Source: Halomicrobium salinisoli
Lineage (GTDB): Archaea; Halobacteriota; Halobacteria; Halobacteriales; Haloarculaceae
DNA: 64,000 bases
Direction of reading: 5' to 3'
Assembly: GCF_020405185.1 (NCBI RefSeq)
Contig: NZ_CP084463.1
Coordinates: 682,001-746,000 of the forward strand
Shown piece by piece: positions 1 to 8,603 of the stretch; position 1 is the first letter of the stretch; every line of letters begins with the position of its first letter. A program made the position numbers and the translations under genes. The notes below the pieces were generated by a model that saw only the letters and a program-made list of their open reading frames with translations, was not told where the DNA came from and did not search any database.

Positions 1-1055
1 GAGACGGCCGTCCCGCCGGTCGCCCGGGCGAGCCGGTAGACGTCCTCCTTCGGGTACGTCGCCTTGTCGACGACGGCGAGCCCGGCCGCCTGGAACGGCC
101 GGACGATCGACTCGTCGAGCGCCTCCATGCAGACCACCACGTCGACCCCGCGGTCGACCAGCCCCTCCGCCGTCGACTCGATCCGCTCGTCGAGCTCCGA
201 CCGGTACCGCCGGGCCGCGTCGGGGGAGGAGAGCCGCACGCCGTCGCCGCCGTCCAGCACGCTCGCGGTCTCCTCGAAGTCGATCTCGTCGTCGACGACC
301 GCCACCGTCGCGTCCTCGACCGGCTCGGTGACGCCCAGGCCCGTCGCGCCGGCGTCGGCCGGTCGCGAGAGCACCAGCCCGTCGCAGAGGCCCGTCTCGG
401 CCCCGGTCTGGGCGAGCACCCGCGCGTCGTCGGTGTCGATCCACCCGTCGTCGCGCCCGTCGGCCAGCCGCGCGACCGTCTCGGCGATCCGGTCGGCGAG
501 GCGGCGTCGGACCGCCGGATCGAGGGTGGTCGTCATCGTCGTCGCGGCCACGTCGGCCAGCGCCTCGCGGTCGTCGGCGTCGACCGGCCGGGCGAGGTCG
601 TCCAGTGCCTCCCCGGCGCGGGCGCGGGCGATGCCGTAGCCGACGACGACGCTGCTTGGCGCCAGTCCCCGCTCGACCAGTTCGAAGCCCTCGTCGAGGA
701 GCGCCCCGGCGAGCAGCACCGCGGCGGTCGTCCCGTCGCGCAGGCCGCTGCGCATCCCGTCGACGCCGTCGACGAACAGGGCCGCGACCGGGTGGGCGAA
801 GCCGTTCCCGCGCTCGACGGCGTCGAGCAGCCGACCGGCGTCGTCGACTCTGACCAGCTCCCGCCGGTTCTGCGCGTCCTCCGTCTCGACGAGCTTCTCC
901 ATCCCGTCCGGACCGAACGTCGACTCGACGAGGGACGCGGTGGCGTCGACCGCGCCGCGCACGTACCGCCGCGCGTCCGCGTCGCGCATCGTCCACTCGC
1001 CCCGGTCGACGTCGTTCAGAGCGGCACCGTCGGTCGTCTCCCTCTCGGCTGCCAT
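1..1055 (-). CDS. Thermosome/TCP-1 family chaperonin-like protein (3' end outside window)
   Basis: About 351 residues from the ATG at 1055; the gene runs off the left edge. The N-terminal part has the group II chaperonin layout: a GPDGMEKLV segment (canonical GPKGMDKM), then RDGTTAAVLLAGALL, matching the GDGTT ATP-hydrolysis motif. An apical-like region with GVDVVVCMEALD and LARATGG follows. The usual TNDGAT segment is replaced by VDDAGRLL, so this is a divergent paralogue rather than a standard thermosome subunit. Thermosomes are cytosolic ATP-dependent folding rings; whether this protein assembles with normal subunits is not known. A TATA-like stretch (gtttaactc on the minus strand, 1080-1088) lies about 28 bases upstream, which fits a leaderless start. 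Confidence 0.8.
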   Translation of the reverse strand, partial: MAAERETTDGAALNDVDRGEWTMRDADARRYVRGAVDATASLVESTFGPDGMEKLVETEDAQNRRELVRVDDAGRLLDAVERGNGFAHPVAALFVDGVDGMRSGLRDGTTAAVLLAGALLDEGFELVERGLAPSSVVVGYGIARARAGEALDDLARPVDADDREALADVAATTMTTTLDPAVRRRLADRIAETVARLADGRDDGWIDTDDARVLAQTGAETGLCDGLVLSRPADAGATGLGVTEPVEDATVAVVDDEIDFEETASVLDGGDGVRLSSPDAARRYRSELDERIESTAEGLVDRGVDVVVCMEALDESIVRPFQAAGLAVVDKATYPKEDVYRLARATGGTAV

Positions 1056-2369
1056 GCCAATCAGTTGCAATGTCGGCGAGTTAAACCTTCGTGCCGACTC
1101 CCCGTCCGCCGACGCGCTCGACGCCGGCGACGTCACCCCCGTCGCTCCGTCCCGGAGTCCGTCCGCGAACGATAGAAATGTCAGTAAAATATATGTATAA
1201 TATTTATATAATTTCGGGATCGGCCGTCCGGTCGACCGCCCGGCACGGGGAGGGGCGACGAGCGTCGGGCAGTCGTCGAGGCGTAGCGGGTTCGTTTCTG
1301 CAGGCCGCGGCATTCGTTAACATAACTTTGCGAACTTCCGATCCTACTCGATCACCACAGCTGTCGCGGAAACTGTCCACCTGACTGCGTCGCAGCGGCC
1401 GACCGTCCCGACGAACGGCGTTCTCACCGGCGACGACCGTCGCAGCCGGACTCCGACTCGCCGGTCCCGCCCTCGGCTACCGGAACCCCGGGTCGAATGG
1501 CGCAGATAGGAGTGTCTGAATTGACAGGACCGCCGACAGTACATCCGTCAGGCCGTTCTCTCGCTGAAACTATCACGTCGAGAGACGTCGTGGCCGTCGT
1601 TCGCCCGGCCGCCGCTCCGTCTCGGTCCGAACTGGTCGAACCCGCCTCGCGTCGGGGACTCGGGCCGACAGGGGGTAGCCCGCGCGTGACTGCGGCCGTT
1701 CAGTCAGCATAACGGTCGTACCGCTATTACGTACCGCCGGCACCGCGCGGTGATCGGGAAGTATTCCACGCAGAGTGGACCACCGACCGGGCGGCGACCG
1801 GAACGTGCCGTCTGGCTGACGAACGCGTCGGCCGGGCGAACAGTCGAGCGGTCGCGCGCGACAGGGGTGTCGGCGGTTGCACGCGACAGCGGCGTCGGCG
1901 GTCGCTCGCGGGCGTCACTGACCTCGACGACGCCCGAGCTGCCGGACGGCGTGAGATGGCAGGACGCCGCCGCCCTTGCATCGCACAGGGGTCGCCGAGC
2001 GCGAGTCGGCCACGGCGAACCCGTCCACTCTGATTGGAACGGCGCCGGGCCGTCAGCGGCGACGTATTCCCCGGATCGTTCCGCGAGGGCGGCCGGTCCC
2101 GGGGCCGTCGACCGTATCTGCGCACACTCGGGACCGCCGGCGGACGTTCGGGACACCGAACGAGCGCCGAACGCCGCCGTTCCGCCCGTCGTCGCCGTTC
2201 GGTTCGTCGGCCTCGGTCGCGGCCACGTCCGCGTCGGTCCGGACGAGATCCACCACGCGTGGATTCCTTCCGCGCACCTTCGTTCCGGTCGGTGGCTTCG
2301 GGCGGCAGTCCGGTGGACGGCGGCCCAAGCGTAAGCCTGACGTTCGCCCCGGATGAGGATTCCTCGTAC
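1056..2369. other. Gene-free stretch of 1.3 kb
   Basis: No open frame here looks like protein; the open frames are arginine/serine-rich shadows of GC-rich DNA. It contains the promoter of the leftward chaperonin gene (1080-1088), a strongly AT-rich tract at about 1184-1218 that is out of keeping with the surrounding GC, and imperfect GC-rich direct repeats around 1855-1910. I see no RNA gene or mobile-element signature. Confidence 0.6.
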
Positions 2370-3140
2370 ATGAGCGAAACCCCAGACAGCACCGTGACCG
2401 TCGCCGACAGGTCCGCGGTGGTCATCGGCGGGACGAGCGGGATCGGACGAGCCATCGCCCTCGCGTTCGCCGACGAGGGCGCCGACGTCGTCGCGTCGAG
2501 CCGCAGCGAGGACAAGGTGGCCGAGACGGCCGCCGAACTGCGAGAACGCGGCGCGGAGACGACGGAGGTCACCTGCGACGTCCGCGACCTCGAGTCCATC
2601 GAGGCCCTCTACGACGCGGCCGTCGACGCGATGGGCGACGTCGACGTCCTCGTCAACTCCGCCGGGAGCGTCGCCCAGGCGTCGGTCACTGAGATGCCGG
2701 AGGAGGACTTCGAGCGCGATATCGACGTCTGTCTCACCGGCGTCTTCCGCGCGTGTCAGGTGTTCGGCCGCGGCATGGACGAGGGGAGCATCGTCAACAT
2801 CTCCTCGATGTCGGCCGACCAGGCCCGCGAGGAACGGCCGGGCTACTGCGCCGCCAAGAGCGGTCTGAACGGCCTGACGCGTGCGGCCGCGGCCGACCTG
2901 GCCCCGGAGGTTCGCGTCAACGCCATCTCGCCCGGCTTCGTCAAGACCGAGCTGGCGGGACCGAAGATGGAGGACGGCTCCGCGTTCCGCGAGCAGGTCG
3001 ACGGCCGGACGCCGATGGACCGCGTGGCGACGCCCGACGAGATCACCGGCGCCGCGGTGTACCTGGCCAGCGACGCCGCCTCGTTCACGACCGGCGAGAT
3101 CGTCAGAGTCGACGGCGGCTACGACGACAGCGCGCAGTGA
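2370..3140 (+). CDS. Short-chain dehydrogenase/reductase, candidate D-fructuronate (mannonate) reductase
   Basis: This 256-residue SDR has the Rossmann motif GGTSGIGRA near residue 20, NSAGS (NNAG equivalent), and the catalytic Ser in NISSMS followed by YCAAK (YxxxK). It ends with the common SDR C-terminus (GEIVRVDGGY). Classical SDRs of this size use NAD(P)H on hydroxyl/keto groups in the cytosol. The neighbours encode glucuronate isomerase and mannonate dehydratase, and the step between them is reduction of fructuronate to mannonate. Bacillus subtilis UxuB belongs to the SDR superfamily, so that role is a reasonable inference. It could instead act on a pentose or uronate lactone. The ATG at 2370 is the first start giving a normal SDR N-terminus. 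Confidence 0.85.
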   Translation: MSETPDSTVTVADRSAVVIGGTSGIGRAIALAFADEGADVVASSRSEDKVAETAAELRERGAETTEVTCDVRDLESIEALYDAAVDAMGDVDVLVNSAGSVAQASVTEMPEEDFERDIDVCLTGVFRACQVFGRGMDEGSIVNISSMSADQAREERPGYCAAKSGLNGLTRAAAADLAPEVRVNAISPGFVKTELAGPKMEDGSAFREQVDGRTPMDRVATPDEITGAAVYLASDAASFTTGEIVRVDGGYDDSAQ

Positions 3141-3175
3141 GGGCGGGTCAGTACGGCCGGTCCCGAATCACACCC

Positions 3176-3202
3176 CCGCCTTTATGCCAGTGGGTGACAC
3201 CC
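3176..3202 (+). promoter_or_regulatory. Leaderless promoter with an 11-bp dyad before the GH4 gene
   Basis: A TATA-like tttatg at 3181-3186 lies about 27 bases before the ATG at 3211. The perfect dyad GGGTG-A-CACCC at 3192-3202 sits between the TATA element and the start codon, where a bound repressor would block initiation. That it is an operator is inference; the dyad itself is read directly. Confidence 0.45.
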
Positions 3203-3210
3203 TATACACC

Positions 3211-4683
3211 ATGTCCGAGCAAGCGCCAGCGGCGGTGCGATCCGGCGCCGCCATCGACCCCGACGACGTCACGATCGCGTACGTCGGCGGCGGCAGCCGC
3301 CAGTGGGCACCGAACCTCATCCGCGACCTCGCCCAGTCCGACATGGACGGCCAGGTCAGGCTCTACGACGAGCACCCGGAGAGCGCCGAACGGAACGCGG
3401 CGTTCGGCAACTGGGTCCACGGCGAGGCCGACGTCGAGCCCTCGTCGGAGTGGTCCTACGAGGCGACCGACTCCCTCGAGGCGGCGCTGTCGGGCGCCGA
3501 CCTCGTCGTCCTCTCGACGCAGTACGACCCGGCGGAGACGTTCGTCCACGACCTCGACATCCCGAAGGAGTACGGCATCTACGGCGCCGTCTCGGCGACG
3601 ATCGGTCCGGGCGGCATCTTCCGCGCGATGCGGACCGTCCCCCTCTACCGGGAGTTCGCGGCGGCGATCCGCGAGCACTGTCCCGACGCGTGGGTGTTCA
3701 ACTACACGAACCCCGTCCACTTCGTGACGCGGGCGCTGTACGACGAGTACCCCGACATCAACGCGATCGGCCTCTGTCACGAGGTGCTCGGTACCCGGAG
3801 TCACCTCGCGGACGTCGCAAGCGAGGAACTGGGAATGGACGCCGACCGGTCGGACGTCTCGGTCAACGTCAAGGGGATCAACCACTTCACGTGGGTCGAC
3901 GAGGCCCGCTGCAAGGGGGTCGACCTCTGGCCCCTCCTGGAGGACCTGGTCGACAGCGAGCGCGCCAACCGGGAGTTCACCTGGGACGACCTGGCCGAGG
4001 AGAGCGTGTTCGTCGACAACTGGCAGGTGACCTGGGAGCTGTTCCGCCGGTTCGGCGTCCTGCCCGCGGCGGGCGACCGCCACCTCGTCGAGTACGCGAC
4101 GTGGTTCATCCAGGACGGTCAGGAGGGGCTCAACCGCTGGGGCGTCAAGCGCACCGGCAGCGACTACCGGGCGAAACACTGGACGCCGGCGGAGTCCGAC
4201 CAGACGACCGACGTCGAGGCCTGGCTGGACGGCGAGCAGGAGTTCGAGCTGACCGAGTCCGACGAGGTGTTCGTCGACATCCTCCGGGGACTGGTCGGGA
4301 GGGAGGACTACGTCACCAACGTCAACCTCCCGAACGTCGGCCAGGTATCGGACCTGCAGGAGGGGGCCGTCGTCGAGACGAACGCCGTCGTCCGCGCGGG
4401 CGAGGTCAAGCCGATGGCGGCCGGCGGTTTCCCCCGACCGGTCCGGAGCCTCATCAGCGGCCACGTCGACACCATCGAGACGGTCGTCGAGGCGTCCCGC
4501 GAGGGCGACGTCGACGCCGCCTTCCAGGGCTTCCTCATCGACCAGCAGGTCCGGACCCTCCAGACTGAGGAGGCCCGGGAGCTGTTCGCCGAACTGGTCG
4601 CCTCGCAGGAGGAGTACCTGGACGAGTGGGACCTCGAGGGATCGGCAGTCCTCGCGGAAGCGGACGCCTACTCCGCGGACTGA
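3211..4683 (+). CDS. Glycoside hydrolase family 4 (NAD/Mn-dependent alpha-glycosidase)
   Basis: This 490-residue cytosolic protein has no signal peptide. It shows the GH4 N-terminal NAD fold (YVGGGSRQW near residue 25), NYTNPVH, and the family Cys-His pair in GLCHEV (Cys189), followed by KGINHFTW, a typical metal/substrate segment. GH4 enzymes oxidise C3 with bound NAD+, eliminate the aglycone and add water, needing Mn2+. The two residues after Cys-His vary with substrate class in this family, and HEV variants are mostly linked to alpha-glucosidases. The surroundings would instead favour an alpha-glucuronidase or galacturonidase. The exact sugar is open. An in-frame ATG exists at 3184, but promoter spacing favours 3211. 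Confidence 0.85.
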   Translation: MSEQAPAAVRSGAAIDPDDVTIAYVGGGSRQWAPNLIRDLAQSDMDGQVRLYDEHPESAERNAAFGNWVHGEADVEPSSEWSYEATDSLEAALSGADLVVLSTQYDPAETFVHDLDIPKEYGIYGAVSATIGPGGIFRAMRTVPLYREFAAAIREHCPDAWVFNYTNPVHFVTRALYDEYPDINAIGLCHEVLGTRSHLADVASEELGMDADRSDVSVNVKGINHFTWVDEARCKGVDLWPLLEDLVDSERANREFTWDDLAEESVFVDNWQVTWELFRRFGVLPAAGDRHLVEYATWFIQDGQEGLNRWGVKRTGSDYRAKHWTPAESDQTTDVEAWLDGEQEFELTESDEVFVDILRGLVGREDYVTNVNLPNVGQVSDLQEGAVVETNAVVRAGEVKPMAAGGFPRPVRSLISGHVDTIETVVEASREGDVDAAFQGFLIDQQVRTLQTEEARELFAELVASQEEYLDEWDLEGSAVLAEADAYSAD

Positions 4684-4721
4684 GAGCCGGCCGTTCAGCC
4701 GCCGGCTCCCGGCCTGAAACT

Positions 4722-6086
4722 TCAGAACCCGTACAGCTCCTTCGGCCGGTCGTAGGCGAGGCCCTCGACGAGATCCTGGGCCACGTCCGCCGGCACCTGG
4801 CCGCGGTCGACCTGCTTGCCGACGACGTTGGCCAGCGAGCGTCGGAACATCTCGAAGCGGGAGCCGTAGGAGAGGAGCTTCCGCGAGTCGCTGACCATTC
4901 CGGCGTGCTGGGAGAGCAGTTCGACGGTGCCGACGTACTCCAGCTGGTGTTCCATCCCGAACGGGCTGTCGTTGAACCACCAGGCCGGCCCGACCGTCAC
5001 GTTCGGGAACACACGCGCCATCGTCGCGACCGACGGGTAGTGGGTCGGATCGATCACGTAGAGGACGACGTCCATCTCGTCGTCGAACCGATTGAGGAAG
5101 TGCTCCAGCGGCTTCACGAGGTCGACGTCCCCCGTCGAGATGTCGCCGCCGGCGGCCGGACCGAGCCGCTCGAACAGCGAGTCGCGGTAGTTGCGGACGG
5201 GACCGAGGTGCAGCTGCGTGACCCACCCCTTCTCGGCGTTCAGCTCGCCGATGTACTCGGTGAGATAGGCCTGGAAGTCCCCGACCTCGCGCTCGGAGAG
5301 CGAGGCCCCGGCCAGCGCCCGCTCGAAGACGTCGCGGGCGCGCTCGTCGCTGACCGGCCGGGAGACGGGCTGTTCGATCCCGAGGTCGCAGGCCCGGCAG
5401 CCGCGCTCGTCGAAGTAGTCGTGGGAGGCCGCCAGCGCGGCGAGGAAGCCGTCGAAGTCGTCGGTATCGACCTCGGTCGCCGCGGCGAGTTCGGCGACGA
5501 AGTCGGTCCACTCGGGCCGGTCGACCTTGACGGCCCGGTCCGCGCGCCAGGTCGGCACCAGTTCGACCCCCTCGACCTCGTCGGCCGCGCGCTCGTGGTA
5601 CGCGAGGTCGTCGGTCGGGTCGTCGGTGCTGCCGACGACCTCGACGTTCATCTCGGCGAGCAGCTCCTGGGGCCGCATGTCGTCCTCGGCGAGTTGCGCC
5701 TTCGTCTCCTGCCAGATCTCGTCGGCCGTCTCGGCGGAGATCCGCTCCTCGATGCCGAAGCGCCGCTGCAGGTCGAGGTGGACCCACTCGTAGGTGGGAT
5801 TGCCGGCGAACTGCGGGAAGACCTCCGCGAGCGCCGTCCACTTCTCGCGGTTGTCGGCGTCGCCGGTGATCAGCTCCTCGTCGACGCCGCAGTTGCGCAT
5901 CAGCGCCCAGACGTAGTGGTCCGTGGCGGCCTCGACCTCCCAGACGTCGTTCCAGCCGTCGTTCTCGACGATCTCGGCGACGTCCGCGTGCGTGTGCGGG
6001 TCGACGATCGGGCGATCGGCGATGGCGTCGTAGAGCTCCCGGGCGGCGTCCGTCTCGAGCAGGTAGTCCTCGTCGAGGAAGGGCAT
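4722..6086 (-). CDS. uxaC: Glucuronate isomerase
   Basis: The 454-residue length is typical of UxaC. The N-terminus has VDPHTHADV near residue 30, the metal-binding HxH of this amidohydrolase-fold isomerase. Aromatic UxaC-type segments follow (DHYVWALMRNCGV, PTYEWVHLDL, QLHLGPVRN, AWWFNDS). It converts D-glucuronate to D-fructuronate, or galacturonate to tagaturonate, in the cytosol. It is the first step for the uronic acid released by the nearby GH67 enzyme. It converges with the GH4 gene and diverges from the GH10 gene. A minus-strand TATA element (tggttttatag, about 6109-6119) lies about 27 bases upstream of the ATG. Confidence 0.93.
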   Translation of the reverse strand: MPFLDEDYLLETDAARELYDAIADRPIVDPHTHADVAEIVENDGWNDVWEVEAATDHYVWALMRNCGVDEELITGDADNREKWTALAEVFPQFAGNPTYEWVHLDLQRRFGIEERISAETADEIWQETKAQLAEDDMRPQELLAEMNVEVVGSTDDPTDDLAYHERAADEVEGVELVPTWRADRAVKVDRPEWTDFVAELAAATEVDTDDFDGFLAALAASHDYFDERGCRACDLGIEQPVSRPVSDERARDVFERALAGASLSEREVGDFQAYLTEYIGELNAEKGWVTQLHLGPVRNYRDSLFERLGPAAGGDISTGDVDLVKPLEHFLNRFDDEMDVVLYVIDPTHYPSVATMARVFPNVTVGPAWWFNDSPFGMEHQLEYVGTVELLSQHAGMVSDSRKLLSYGSRFEMFRRSLANVVGKQVDRGQVPADVAQDLVEGLAYDRPKELYGF

Positions 6087-6191
6087 ACGCGCACTTCCCG
6101 CCGAATCGACTATAAAACCACGGGTGCGACATGCCCGCGGTCACCGCCGGGGCCACACGTTTTATGGCGTTCGTTACCGCCCTTCGAGACG
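6087..6191. promoter_or_regulatory. Divergent promoter between uxaC and the intracellular xylanase
   Basis: The 105-bp spacer has a TATA-like box for each side: about 6109-6119 on the minus strand for uxaC, and gttttatgg at about 6158-6166 on the plus strand for the GH10 gene. Both are about 26-30 bases from their ATG. The back-to-back arrangement makes joint control of xylan cleavage and glucuronate use plausible. Confidence 0.55.
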
Positions 6192-7163
6192 ATGACAGAC
6201 GAACCGACGCTCCGCGAGGCGGCCGACGACAGCGATTTCCGGATCGGCGCCGCGATCGATTCCGACGCGCTCCGCTCCGACCCGAGCTACTGGCGGACCG
6301 CCAGCAACGAGTTCAACGCGGTCACCCCGGAGAACGCCCTGAAGATGGGGCCGCTCCGGCCGTCGCGTGACACGTACGACTTCGGCGACGCCGACGCCGT
6401 CGTCGACTTCGGCGACCGGAACGACATGTACGTCCGCGGCCACGTGCTCGTCTGGCACAACCAGAAGCCCGACTGGTTCCAGGCGTGGGACTACACCGAC
6501 GACCAGCTGCGCGAATTCCTGCGCGAGCACGTCCACACCGTCGCCGGCCGCTATCACGGCCGGATCGACGCCTGGGACGTCGTCAACGAGGCCGTCGCCG
6601 ACGACGGGTCGATGCGCGACACCGTCTGGTACGACGCGCTGGGCGAGGACTACCTCGCCGACGCGTTCCGCTGGGCCGACGAGGTCTCCGACGCCGACCT
6701 CTACTACAACGACTACGGCGCGGACGCGATAAACGAGAAGTCCGACGCCATCTACGACCTGCTCGAGCGCTTGCTCGACCGCGGCGCGCCGGTCGACGGC
6801 GTGGGCCTCCAGATGCACGCGCTGGGCGACCACCCCGACCCGGACTCCGTCGCCGAGAACATCCGGCGGTTCCAGGACCTCGGGCTCGACGTGCAGATCA
6901 CCGAGATGGACGTGGCGTTCCACGCCGACGACCCGCCGGCGAACCCCGACGAGGTCCAGGCCGAGTTCTACCGCGACGTGATCGCGGCCTGCCGCGACGC
7001 GGACTGTGACACGGTCGTCACGTGGGGCGTCCACGACGCCAGCACCTGGCTGCGCACCTTCAGGGACTTCAGCGATCGGTTCACCGGCGATCCGCTGCTG
7101 TTCGACGACCGGTACGACGAGAAGCCGGCCTACGACGCCGTGAAGGGCGCTCTTCGGGACTGA
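6192..7163 (+). CDS. GH10 endo-1,4-beta-xylanase, intracellular
   Basis: This 323-residue single-domain GH10 TIM barrel has no signal peptide or linker. Family landmarks are FNAVTPENALKMGPL near residue 40, VRGHVLVWHNQ, the acid/base Glu133 in WDVVNEA and the nucleophile Glu238 in ITEMDVAF. GVHDAST stands near the end where GH10 enzymes have WGxxDxxSW. Both catalytic glutamates are present, so activity is expected. It would hydrolyse imported xylo-oligosaccharides or aldouronic acids in the cytosol, complementing the exported GH10 protein at 12965. The ATG at 6192 begins a compact N-terminus about 28 bases after a TATA-like box. Confidence 0.92.
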   Translation: MTDEPTLREAADDSDFRIGAAIDSDALRSDPSYWRTASNEFNAVTPENALKMGPLRPSRDTYDFGDADAVVDFGDRNDMYVRGHVLVWHNQKPDWFQAWDYTDDQLREFLREHVHTVAGRYHGRIDAWDVVNEAVADDGSMRDTVWYDALGEDYLADAFRWADEVSDADLYYNDYGADAINEKSDAIYDLLERLLDRGAPVDGVGLQMHALGDHPDPDSVAENIRRFQDLGLDVQITEMDVAFHADDPPANPDEVQAEFYRDVIAACRDADCDTVVTWGVHDASTWLRTFRDFSDRFTGDPLLFDDRYDEKPAYDAVKGALRD

Positions 7164-7190
7164 TCCGCCCGCCCGGTCGCCCCGGCGGCC

Positions 7191-8207
7191 TCAGTCGAGT
7201 CGCGTCTCGAGGTGCCGGGCCAGCCCGTCCCCGATCGACTCCATGCCGCCGTCGCCGGGGTGGAGGACGTCCCAGGTCAGCTCCGAGGCCGACAGCAGGT
7301 CCGTCCCCGCGACGAGCGAGAGGTTGTCGTGCGGCGAGTCCTCGACGACGGAGCGCAGGACGTCCCGGTAGGCCGCCGCGACGTCGGCGTCGCCCTCCTC
7401 GGCCACGTCCGCGTAGTACGGGAACAGCGTGACGCAGGCGATCGGTTTCTCGGGATGGGCGTCCGCGACGGTGTTCACGAAGTAGTCGGCGCGCTCGCGG
7501 AACTCGGACGGCGAGAACCCCGCGTTCGCCATGTTGACCGAGAGCGCGAACGTCGCGACGTCCCAGTCGTCGCGGTCGGCGACGTAGTCCGCCAGGGCCG
7601 GTTCGCAGTACGCCGACCCGGAGCAGGCGAGGTTCACGGCGTCGAGGCCGCAGTTCCGGGCGACCCGGGACACGTAGCTCAGGTGCGCCGCGGAGGCCTT
7701 CGCGCCCTCGGTGATGGAGGTGCCGTAGGCGAGGTAGCGCCGGTCGGGCAGTTCGTCGGGAGCGGGCGGCCGGCAGTCGCCGCGCACGTCGTGCAGCGCC
7801 GCGGGCGTGAACCGCTCGAACGCGATCCGGCAGACGCGCGGGTCGAAGCGCCCGACGTCGACGCTCTCGTCGAGGCTCCGCAGCCGATCGGGAACGCCGA
7901 GGGAGAGCGTCTCCGGCGTCGGGCCGATCTCGATGGCCTGCCACGGCTGGAACGACCCCCAGAAGACGCGGGCCCGGGCCCGCTCGGGCGCGGACAGGGT
8001 GACCTCGATCTCGTCGTCGTCGGTCTCGGGGACGAACCGGACCTCGCTGTGCGTCGGGTGGCGGACCCGTTCGCGAGCGTCGTCGTTCAGGTCGTCCCCG
8101 ACCGAAGCCGGTACGCGGCACAGCCGGTCGCCGTCGGCGGTCCAGTCTGCCGGCGCCGTCTCCGCCACGTTGTGCAGCGTGACGGACGGATACGTCGCTG
8201 CGCTCAT
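7191..8207 (-). CDS. SGNH/GDSL-family hydrolase, probable carbohydrate esterase
   Basis: 338 residues. An N-terminal beta-rich region of about 150 residues precedes an SGNH domain: block I YGTSITEG (Ser164), block II NLACSGSA, and the C-terminal DVLHPG (DxxH) that supplies the Asp/His pair. The SVNMANAG segment is where block III sits. This two-domain layout resembles SGNH enzymes that remove acyl groups from sugars. Beside xylan genes, deacetylation of imported xylo-oligosaccharides is the likely job. It has no signal peptide. The start at 8207 is chosen because a TATA-like acatataatc (8236-8245, minus strand) lies about 30 bases upstream. The frame stays open to 8381, but that extension is arginine-rich and unlike the domain. 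Confidence 0.78.
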   Translation of the reverse strand: MSAATYPSVTLHNVAETAPADWTADGDRLCRVPASVGDDLNDDARERVRHPTHSEVRFVPETDDDEIEVTLSAPERARARVFWGSFQPWQAIEIGPTPETLSLGVPDRLRSLDESVDVGRFDPRVCRIAFERFTPAALHDVRGDCRPPAPDELPDRRYLAYGTSITEGAKASAAHLSYVSRVARNCGLDAVNLACSGSAYCEPALADYVADRDDWDVATFALSVNMANAGFSPSEFRERADYFVNTVADAHPEKPIACVTLFPYYADVAEEGDADVAAAYRDVLRSVVEDSPHDNLSLVAGTDLLSASELTWDVLHPGDGGMESIGDGLARHLETRLD

Positions 8208-8603
8208 TCGAGATACCGGGTCCTCGGACGTGTCGATTATATGTCTGCCGGCTCGGAGTTGTATCGACTGGGACGTGCCGAGCGGTCCCGACGCCGCGCG
8301 CGACGAGCGACGCGTCCGAGGCCGCGCGCCCCACCGAAACGTCTCCGGTGACGGTCGGCGCCGGACTCCACCACTGCGCACGTTCCGTTCTACAATCGCG
8401 AATTCCGTGTGTCAGCGCCGGTCCGTCGAGCGCTGCCCGCCCGGTACCGGCAGTGCTCCCTCGTCAGTTCGCGACGTCGTCCCCCCGGTTCCTCAGTGCT
8501 GGAACAGTACGCGTAACGAAGCTCTCCCGCCCCGTGACTATTCGTAACTACTGAACAGATCGCCCGGGTCAGGAAGTCGGTTCGCCGGCCGTCGTCGCGA
8601 CGT
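8208..8603. other. Intergenic, no gene seen
   Basis: This 396-bp spacer lies between two leftward genes. It carries the esterase promoter at 8236-8245 and otherwise shows only arginine/serine-rich shadow frames. No hairpin string or RNA gene was recognised. Confidence 0.5.

Noticed and set aside
2881..4568. Long open frames in other phases over the SDR and GH4 genes (e.g. 3202-6156 minus, 3303-4568 plus)
   Set aside because: They are arginine-rich shadows caused by high GC at third positions. The GH4 and uxaC frames carry clear family motifs.
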